Shown in pieces: positions 1 through 5,151 of a stretch of 7,104 bases of DNA. A model generated the notes under the pieces. It was not told where the DNA came from. It did not search any database and was given only the letters and a program-made list of their open reading frames with translations. Source of the stretch: Oscillospiraceae bacterium (lineage in GTDB: Bacteria; Bacillota; Clostridia; Oscillospirales; Acutalibacteraceae); the NCBI GenBank assembly GCA_028706415.1, contig JAQWBK010000078.1, positions 1 through 7,104 of the forward strand, written 5' to 3'. A program made the position numbers and the translations under genes. Each line of letters begins with the position of its first letter. Within the stretch, counting starts at the first letter, position 1.

Positions 1-2
1 TT

Positions 3-1298
3 TTTATGAAGGGATTTACCGATGATTACGGCGACAATTTCCCCCTTTCTTCCTATTACCCGAATTATCATATGATGGGTTACGAACAGCTCAGGACTTA
101 TTTTACATGGCGTACCAATGTCAGAAAGGGCTTTGTAGAAGATACATCCCTTTCTTATGCATTTATTTATATTTATGAACTATTAAACAATATCGGGGTG
201 GAAGATCCCGCCGACGGTCTTAATAAACTGATGAGTTTTTGGAATTCTTTTCGGGATTATAGCCAAACCATTGATAAATATGTCCTCCGCTGGCTTAAGG
301 ATTATCATATATATTATCAGCTGCCACACTCATTTAAAGAGTTTGCACAAGAAAATAACCTTTCCGAGCATTATCCGAAAATGGCGGAAAGGGATGACCA
401 TTTCAGCTTATTTTATGCAATATCCAAGTATGATATTAAAAAATCAATATTTTTCACAGAGGAAAACAAAAAACTTATAACAGATTGCTTTAACTTCTTA
501 ATAAAAAAGATAAAGCAGATATTTTCTGAAAACGGCCTACATTTCGACAATTCCATATTTACTCCCACAAAGAGAATGTCGCCCTGGCAGCCCTTTCGTG
601 ATGCTCTTTTTTATGGATGGTTAAAGCAAGCCGACAGACGGGTTATCATGTCGCAAAATGAAATTTATGTGTGTCGTCAAAACAAATGGGAGTTTAATAC
701 CGTAATCACATCAGAAAGCGGCAGGCAGCTGGTTGCTTATATTATGAAGGGGATGGAAGCCGAGCTTCGAAGACTGTTGAAATTTAAATATAAGCTTTCT
801 GCCGATATAAGCACGGTTAACCATCCGGTTATTCAGGAATTAAATAAATTGGGGCTGTCCCTCGAAAATATTATAACATCAGCCGTTATGGAATTTTACA
901 AGGAGGCCACCAAAATAGTTGTTAGGGTGGATAAGGGCTTGTTAATTAAAATAAGGCAAGAAGCATTATCCACACAAGAGAAGCTTATTGTAGAACAAGA
1001 GGAAGAGAGGGTTGTTCCTACTGCCCAAGAGATTATTGAAGATGAGCCCGATTTGATAACCGACGAATGGGAAAACTTCAGAAATACTATTGGGGATATT
1101 GAAAGACAAGCACTGATAAGGCTTCTTTCGGGTGAACAGGAAATCAAGCAGTTTGCAGACCAAAACGGCATGATGCTTGAGGTTTTAATAGATGGAATAA
1201 ATGAAAAGGCAATGGACTGTATAGGTGATGGTATTTTAGATGAAGATTTAGCGGTTTTTGATGACTACATGGTTAAAGTAAAGGAAATGGTAGGATGA
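3..1298 (+). CDS. TerB_N/TerB_C domain protein, 5'-truncated by the window edge
   Basis: Residues are numbered from the Met codon at position 6. About 14-260 match the TerB_N family: 'QLRTYFTWRTNVR' at 28-40, 'DTSLSYAFIYIYELLNNIGV' at 46-65, 'RWLKDYHIYY' at 95-104, then 'PFRDALFYGWLKQADRR' at 196-212. Residues 305-428 match TerB_C: 'KIRQEALSTQEKL', an acidic stretch at 329-355, 'GEQEIKQFADQNGMMLEVLIDGINEKAMDCIGD' region at 376-408. I see no canonical central TerB domain. TerB_N/TerB_C proteins are mostly helical, soluble and have no known catalytic activity; they recur beside ATPases and helicases in Ter-type gene clusters and are thought to be scaffolds or sensors. The reading frame is open to the left edge (TTT precedes the Met) and no ribosome-binding site is visible, so this Met is probably internal and the protein longer. 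The stop overlaps the next start (ATGA), pointing to translational coupling. The domain call is firm; the function is inferred from its neighbours. The tellurite-resistance name is historical and should not be read as function. Confidence 0.88.
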   Translation, partial: FMKGFTDDYGDNFPLSSYYPNYHMMGYEQLRTYFTWRTNVRKGFVEDTSLSYAFIYIYELLNNIGVEDPADGLNKLMSFWNSFRDYSQTIDKYVLRWLKDYHIYYQLPHSFKEFAQENNLSEHYPKMAERDDHFSLFYAISKYDIKKSIFFTEENKKLITDCFNFLIKKIKQIFSENGLHFDNSIFTPTKRMSPWQPFRDALFYGWLKQADRRVIMSQNEIYVCRQNKWEFNTVITSESGRQLVAYIMKGMEAELRRLLKFKYKLSADISTVNHPVIQELNKLGLSLENIITSAVMEFYKEATKIVVRVDKGLLIKIRQEALSTQEKLIVEQEEERVVPTAQEIIEDEPDLITDEWENFRNTIGDIERQALIRLLSGEQEIKQFADQNGMMLEVLIDGINEKAMDCIGDGILDEDLAVFDDYMVKVKEMVG

Positions 1299-2617
1299 AC
1301 ATTAATAATGCCGTGCCCACCAGGATAGCGAATATCCTATTTAATGCATTAAAAGGTGGGGTTGTGCCCCGGGTTGGCCTTGAATATATTACCGTGGGGC
1401 GCACACAGGAGATATCTGCGATTTTGCATGATATTGAAATGATTGAGCAAGGCAGCGCATCCTTTAGATTTATTGTGGGGAAATACGGCAGCGGCAAGAG
1501 CTTTTTGCTTCAAACCATACGAAATTATGCCACCGCCAAAGGTTTTGTGGTTGTGGATGCAGACCTTTCCCCAGAACGGCGTTTTGCAGGAACCAAAGGG
1601 CAAGGGCTTGCAACATATAGGGAGCTTATAAAAAACATTTCAACTAAATCAAAACCGGACGGGGGCGCCCTGCCGCTTATTTTAGAAAAGTGGATTTCCG
1701 GTATTCAGCTCACCGTCAAAACACAGTCGGATGCGGACGGCAATGAATTTGATGCTTTGGTAGAAAAGCAGATTTATGCGGTTGCCGCCCCCCTCGAAGG
1801 TATGGTAAACGGCTTTGAATTTGCCAAAGCAGTGGTTACTTATTATAGGGCATACTGCCAAGATGATGTCGGGTTAAAATCCAATGTTTTAAAATGGTTT
1901 CGGGGAGAATACACCTCCAAAAAAGAAGCTAAAGACGAGCTGGGCATAAATTTCATTATCACCGATGAGAGCTGGTACGACTTTCTCAAGATATTTGCAG
2001 CCTTTTTGGTGGGGGCCGGATACAAAGGCATGTTGGTTATGATCGACGAGCTGGTAAACATCTTTAAAATTCCTAATTCAATAACCCGCGCCAATAATTA
2101 TGAAAAAATCCTGACCATGTATAATGATGTTTTGCAAGGTAAAGCAAAGCATATCGGCTTTTTAATGGGGGGAACACCCCAGTGTATTGAAGATAAGTAT
2201 AAAGGCATCTTCAGCTATGAGGCTTTGCGCTCCCGCTTGGCCGAGGGGCACTTTGCATCGGGGGAGATTAAAGACCTTTCCGCTCCCATCATCCGTCTGC
2301 AAATGCTCTCCCAAGAGGAAATGTATATTTTGGTGGAAAAGCTTTTGAATATGCACTCAAAGCTTTATAAATATAATCCTGCTCTGGGACACGATGATTT
2401 GATTTACTTTTTGAATATTGAATATAACCGTGTGGGGGCACTCTCACATATAACACCCCGTGAGATTATTCGTGATTTTATCGAGCTTATCAATATATTG
2501 CAGCAAAACCCCCAAAAGAGTGTTTGTGAAATTATGGGGGACAACAGCTTTGAAATGGCAAAGGGCGGGCTTACCGATGAGCAAATTCACATTGAATTCC
2601 AAGAGTTTGAAGTATAG
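1295..2617 (+). CDS. BrxD-like P-loop ATPase (DUF2791 family)
   Basis: A 440-residue AAA+ type ATPase that appears full length. Walker A is 'GKYGSGKS' at residues 62-69; Walker B is 'LVMIDELVNI' at 247-256 with D251 and E252; a sensor-1-like strand is 'FLMGGTP' at 289-295; candidate arginine fingers lie in 'YEALRSRLAEG' at 308-318. The helix 'TPREIIRDFIELINIL' at 387-402 is typical of the C-terminal part of DUF2791 ATPases. This family includes BrxD of type 2 BREX (Pgl-like) phage-defence systems, where it occurs with a helicase; its exact biochemical role is not established. Translation starts at ATG 1295, which overlaps the upstream stop by 4 bases; AAAGGA at 1280-1285 gives a 9-base spacer. 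With TerB upstream and an Lhr-like helicase downstream, it most likely powers assembly or loading of a DNA-processing complex; that is inference. No signal peptide or membrane segment is seen. I give no gene symbol because this is not a complete BREX locus. Confidence 0.87.
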   Translation: MNINNAVPTRIANILFNALKGGVVPRVGLEYITVGRTQEISAILHDIEMIEQGSASFRFIVGKYGSGKSFLLQTIRNYATAKGFVVVDADLSPERRFAGTKGQGLATYRELIKNISTKSKPDGGALPLILEKWISGIQLTVKTQSDADGNEFDALVEKQIYAVAAPLEGMVNGFEFAKAVVTYYRAYCQDDVGLKSNVLKWFRGEYTSKKEAKDELGINFIITDESWYDFLKIFAAFLVGAGYKGMLVMIDELVNIFKIPNSITRANNYEKILTMYNDVLQGKAKHIGFLMGGTPQCIEDKYKGIFSYEALRSRLAEGHFASGEIKDLSAPIIRLQMLSQEEMYILVEKLLNMHSKLYKYNPALGHDDLIYFLNIEYNRVGALSHITPREIIRDFIELINILQQNPQKSVCEIMGDNSFEMAKGGLTDEQIHIEFQEFEV

Positions 2618-2625
2618 ATTAATTG

Positions 2626-2646
2626 TTAAGGTCACCTCTAAAAACC
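2626..2646 (+). repeat. Left terminal inverted repeat of the MITE-like element
   Basis: This 21-base arm begins TTAAGG and ends AAAAACC. It matches the right arm at 2770-2790 base for base as a reverse complement. The match breaks immediately inside (TGTTTTG here; CCTTCCGG on the opposite strand at the right end), so the symmetry is confined to the termini, as expected for transposon ends rather than one long palindrome. Confidence 0.85.
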
Positions 2647-2769
2647 TGTTTTGAACGGATTTCGAGCAGAATTTTTGTCGGACAAGGAAAGCCGACGAAG
2701 CAAGGCTTCCCGCCTTACGAGGAGGTTTGACGCAGTCCGGCGGAAATTGTGCCGGAAGACACCGGAAGG

Positions 2770-2790
2770 GGTTTTTAGAGGTGACCTTAA
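2770..2790 (-). repeat. Right terminal inverted repeat of the MITE-like element
   Basis: This 21-base arm begins GGTTTTTAGAGG and ends GACCTTAA, the exact reverse complement of 2626-2646. AT-rich DNA follows directly at 2791-2804. I do not see a convincing outward-facing promoter in or next to this end. Confidence 0.85.
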
Positions 2791-2809
2791 ATAAAATTTA
2801 AAAAGTGTA

Positions 2810-2896
2810 ATGGAAAACAAAGTATTCTTAAACGGCTGTGACAGATACGGTATAGGCTATGTGTTTTTCATTGTCGGCGAATTTTCGGAAAGGTGA
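2810..2896 (+). CDS. Doubtful 28-codon ORF between the MITE-like element and the helicase gene
   Basis: An ATG-to-TGA ORF of 28 codons, starting 'MENKVFLNGCDRYGIGY' and ending 'FFIVGEFSER'. Its frame closes at a TAA at 2792-2794, just beyond the element. The stop TGA lies within the helicase ribosome-binding site, 8 bases before ATG 2905, so it could be a coupled leader ORF. No good Shine-Dalgarno site precedes it (AATTTAAAAAGTGTA), and I recognise no family. It could be a chance ORF, a leader peptide, or the tail of a sequence split when the element inserted. It is recorded because it fills most of the remaining gap. Confidence 0.18.
   Translation: MENKVFLNGCDRYGIGYVFFIVGEFSER
2889..2895 (+). 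promoter_or_regulatory. Ribosome-binding site that decides the helicase start
   Basis: AAAGGTG matches the anti-Shine-Dalgarno sequence and lies 9 bases before ATG 2905. An in-frame GTG at 2893-2895 is contained inside this site and so cannot use it; choosing that GTG would add only four residues (MKWN). ATG 2905 is therefore the better start. Confidence 0.7.
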
Positions 2897-2904
2897 AGTG
2901 GAAT

Positions 2905-5130
2905 ATGGATGCTTTCAACCGACTTGCCCCCTTCATACAGGATTTTATATATCAAAACAAGTGGGAGGAACTGCGGGGGAACCAGGTTGCCGCTTGTGAA
3001 GTAATTTTTGACAGCGGCGATAATCTGCTGCTCTCCTCGGGTACCGCCACCGGAAAAACAGAGGCCGCTTTTTTGCCCGTGCTGACCGAGCTATACAACA
3101 AGCCTTCAAAATCGGTTGGTGTAATGTATATATCCCCTCTTAAAGCGCTTATAAATGACCAGTTCAAGAGGTTGGAGCTGTTGCTCATTGACAGCCATAT
3201 TCCCGTGTGTAAATGGCATGGCGATGCCTCGGTTACACAGAAGAATAAACTCATAAAGAATCCGGAAGGAATACTGCAAATCACCCCCGAATCCCTTGAA
3301 AGCCTGATTACAAATAAGCGGGGGGCTTGCCTTAATATGTTCTCCGATTTACGGTATATCATTATTGATGAAGTGCATTATTTTATGCGGGATGTGCGGG
3401 GTGTTCAGCTTTTATGCGTGCTGGAACGCTTGCAGCAGCTGACCGGAGTTACCCCCAGAAGGATCGGCCTTTCGGCAACCTTGGGGGATGTATCACTTGC
3501 TCAGAATTGGTTAAACACAGGCACAGGGCGGGGATGTCAAGCCCCCATTACTCAGGAGGGGAAAAAACGTATAGGCCTACATATTGAAAGGTTTGTGAAC
3601 CTTGCCGACGACCGCGATATGGAAGAGAAGGACGGGAGCGGAAATACAACAAAGGTCAGCACCGGCGGGGATGTGGGGGATAGTGAGCATTATGAATATT
3701 TATTTAAAAATACCCTGGATAAGAAGACAATTATCTTCACAAACAGCCGGGAGGAAACCGAATTTGTGATGGCTCATCTGCGCGAAATCGCACTTAAAAA
3801 CAAAGCCCCCGATGTATACCGCGTACATCACGGCAATGTATCGGCCCTAATAAGAGAAAACACCGAGGACGAAATGAAATCTGCCGATGAAAAAATCGTC
3901 ACCGGTGCCACCGTAACATTGGAATTGGGAATTGATATCGGCTCCCTTGACCAAGTGGTGCAAATCGGCGCCCCCTTGAATGTTTCAAGCTTTGCACAGC
4001 GGCTGGGCAGGTGCGGACGGCGGGGGCAAATTCCGCAGCTGCTCTTTACCTTTGTTGAAAGCATCAAGATAAATTCGGCCGATATTTTGGGCCCTATCAA
4101 TTGGGAATTTATTCGCACCATTGCAATTATTGAGCTGTATATTAAAGACCATTGGATGGAGCCCATCCCGCCCCAAAACTTTGCTTATAATCTTTTATAT
4201 CATCAGACAATGAGTATGCTGAAAAGCAATGGGGAAATGTCCCCCGCAGGGCTTGCTCAGGCGGTTTTATCCTTGGGCAGTTTTAAAAGCATTCCAAAGG
4301 AGGATTTTAGGCAGCTTTTATTACACTTAATAGATATCGAACAGCTGCAAAGAACGGAAAACGGGGGACTTATAATTGGCAGAGAGGGCGAAAGAATTGT
4401 AAACAGCCATAAATTTCTCACGGTATTTATTGCGCCGGAATATCTGCTGGTGAAGGACGAAAACCGCACCATAGGCACGGTTGACAAGGTTTATCCTGTG
4501 GGTATTCGTTTCGCGCTGGCAGGACGAGCATGGGAGACGGTGGATATAAACGAAAAATCTAAGGTTATCTTTGTAAAACCTGTGCCCGGCATATCGGTTG
4601 TGGATTGGAATGTCGATTTTACCTGCGAACTTCATTCTGTACTGGTGCAAAAGGTGCGAAGCATTTTAAAGTCTGACGAGGTATATCCATATTTGAGCGA
4701 ACGCTGCAAGGAACGACTGAACGAAATCAGATATATTGCAAGAGGCATCGGAATGTTAGACAACTTGGTTACTCCCTTGTCCGACACAAAGTATGCAATA
4801 TTCCCTTGGGTGGGGACAAGGCAGCTTATAACCTTAAACTATGCCCTGCGGAAGCGTAAAATTAAAAGTAAGTTGCCGTGGTTAACCTGCATTTATCTGG
4901 TAGTCAACTTTAATGGCGGAAAAGAAGAGATTGAAGAAATCATCCAGGATATTCTTCGTTCCGATCTCGACTTATACAGCCTGCCTTTACCCGAAAAGGT
5001 GCAAATAGAGGACAAATATAATAAATTTATACCTTTGGATTTGCTTCGAAAGCAATTTATTGAGGATTATTTAGACTTTGATAATCTTAAAAGCGATATA
5101 TTAAACATGAAAGACCGGAGAAACGGTTGA
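2905..5130 (+). CDS. SF2 DEVH-box helicase, Lhr/YprA/BrxHI-like
   Basis: A 741-residue ATP-dependent nucleic acid helicase with the full superfamily 2 motif set. A Q-motif-like 'ELRGNQ' is at residues 22-27, motif I 'SGTATGKT' at 45-52, Ia 'SPLKALINDQ' at 77-86, Ib 'TPESLESL' at 127-134, II 'DEVH' at 155-158, III 'SAT' at 190-192, IV 'IIFTNSREE' at 276-284, V 'TLELGIDIG' at 338-346 and VI 'QRLGRCGRRGQ' at 365-375. An acidic, Gly/Ser/Thr-rich linker (about 234-262) separates the two RecA domains. The C-terminal half has a winged-helix-like part (about 446-502) and a beta-rich part with 'GTVDKVYPVGIRFALAGRAWETVDI' (about 524-548), as in Lhr-type helicases. The same helicase class is BrxHI of type 2 BREX. 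It shares orientation with the TerB and ATPase genes and probably their transcript, despite the inserted element. All catalytic residues I can check are present, so it should be active. The exact subfamily and substrate (DNA or RNA) cannot be settled here. Its stop codon lies in the loop of a hairpin. Confidence 0.9.
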   Translation: MDAFNRLAPFIQDFIYQNKWEELRGNQVAACEVIFDSGDNLLLSSGTATGKTEAAFLPVLTELYNKPSKSVGVMYISPLKALINDQFKRLELLLIDSHIPVCKWHGDASVTQKNKLIKNPEGILQITPESLESLITNKRGACLNMFSDLRYIIIDEVHYFMRDVRGVQLLCVLERLQQLTGVTPRRIGLSATLGDVSLAQNWLNTGTGRGCQAPITQEGKKRIGLHIERFVNLADDRDMEEKDGSGNTTKVSTGGDVGDSEHYEYLFKNTLDKKTIIFTNSREETEFVMAHLREIALKNKAPDVYRVHHGNVSALIRENTEDEMKSADEKIVTGATVTLELGIDIGSLDQVVQIGAPLNVSSFAQRLGRCGRRGQIPQLLFTFVESIKINSADILGPINWEFIRTIAIIELYIKDHWMEPIPPQNFAYNLLYHQTMSMLKSNGEMSPAGLAQAVLSLGSFKSIPKEDFRQLLLHLIDIEQLQRTENGGLIIGREGERIVNSHKFLTVFIAPEYLLVKDENRTIGTVDKVYPVGIRFALAGRAWETVDINEKSKVIFVKPVPGISVVDWNVDFTCELHSVLVQKVRSILKSDEVYPYLSERCKERLNEIRYIARGIGMLDNLVTPLSDTKYAIFPWVGTRQLITLNYALRKRKIKSKLPWLTCIYLVVNFNGGKEEIEEIIQDILRSDLDLYSLPLPEKVQIEDKYNKFIPLDLLRKQFIEDYLDFDNLKSDILNMKDRRNG

Positions 5131-5143
5131 GTTTCTCCGGTCT
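5112..5143 (-). terminator. Hairpin between convergent genes, likely glnN terminator
   Basis: AGACCGGAGAAAC (5112-5124) pairs perfectly with GTTTCTCCGGTCT (5131-5143) around a 6-base loop GGTTGA (5125-5130). On the minus strand, after glnN, the stem is followed by a broken T-rich run (TTCATGTTTAA, part of it within the arm edge). On the plus strand it is followed by AATACTAACTAAACC with no U-tract. It therefore fits best as a terminator for the minus-strand glutamine synthetase and may act weakly, or as a 3'-end stabilising hairpin, for the helicase transcript. It overlaps the last codons of the helicase gene, whose TGA is in the loop. Confidence 0.7.
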
Positions 5144-5151
5144 AATACTAA

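Larger units (their letters stand above)
2626..2790. mobile_element. MITE-like element, 165 bp, perfect 21-bp terminal inverted repeats
   Basis: The two ends are exact reverse complements over 21 bases: 2626-2646 begins TTAAGGTCACC and 2770-2790 ends GGTGACCTTAA. The shared core is GGTCACCTCTAAAAACC. The interior is GC-rich and structured, with hairpins GTCGG/CCGAC (2677-2681 with 2692-2696), AAGGC/GCCTT (2702-2706 with 2712-2716, competing with GAAGC/GCTTC at 2697-2709) and TCCGGC/GCCGGA (2736-2741 with 2751-2756). There is no transposase or credible ORF, so it would be a non-autonomous element mobilised in trans. Because both termini read TTAA, either TTAA belongs to the inverted repeat or it is a 4-bp target duplication; the flanks (AATTG and ATAAA) show no other duplication. 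It starts 8 bases after the ATPase stop codon, inside an otherwise compact operon. The repeat ends are directly visible; calling it mobile is inference without other genomic copies. Confidence 0.78.

Noticed and set aside
896..1171. Minus-strand ORF of 91 codons opposite the TerB gene
   Set aside because: It is antisense to a strongly supported coding region and its translation (Ser/Ile/Leu-rich) shows no family features.
3..1298. Tellurite-resistance operon member
   Set aside because: No TerC, TerD/TerE/TerZ or other tellurite genes are visible; the neighbours are a BrxD-like ATPase and a helicase, so the resistance name is not supported.
2626..2790. Riboswitch or structured leader for the helicase
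   Set aside because: No known riboswitch core is recognised, and exact symmetry limited to the two ends fits a mobile element better.
2747..2810. Possible outward promoter at the right end of the element (TTGTGC and AT-rich TAAAAT)
   Set aside because: The hexamers are poorly matched or wrongly spaced, so no -35/-10 pair can be supported.
2638..2820. 60-codon minus-strand ORF across the MITE-like element ('VFRHNFRRTASNLLVRREAL')
   Set aside because: It lies almost wholly within the repeat element, is Arg/Leu-rich as expected from translating GC-rich hairpins, and has no ribosome-binding site; most likely a spurious ORF of the kind repeat families generate.
2893..2904. Alternative GTG start of the helicase
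   Set aside because: The GTG is inside the AAAGGTG ribosome-binding site that serves ATG 2905 and adds only four unconserved-looking residues.
2952..3362. 136-codon minus-strand ORF opposite the helicase
   Set aside because: It is antisense to helicase motifs I to II, lacks a ribosome-binding site and resembles no known protein.
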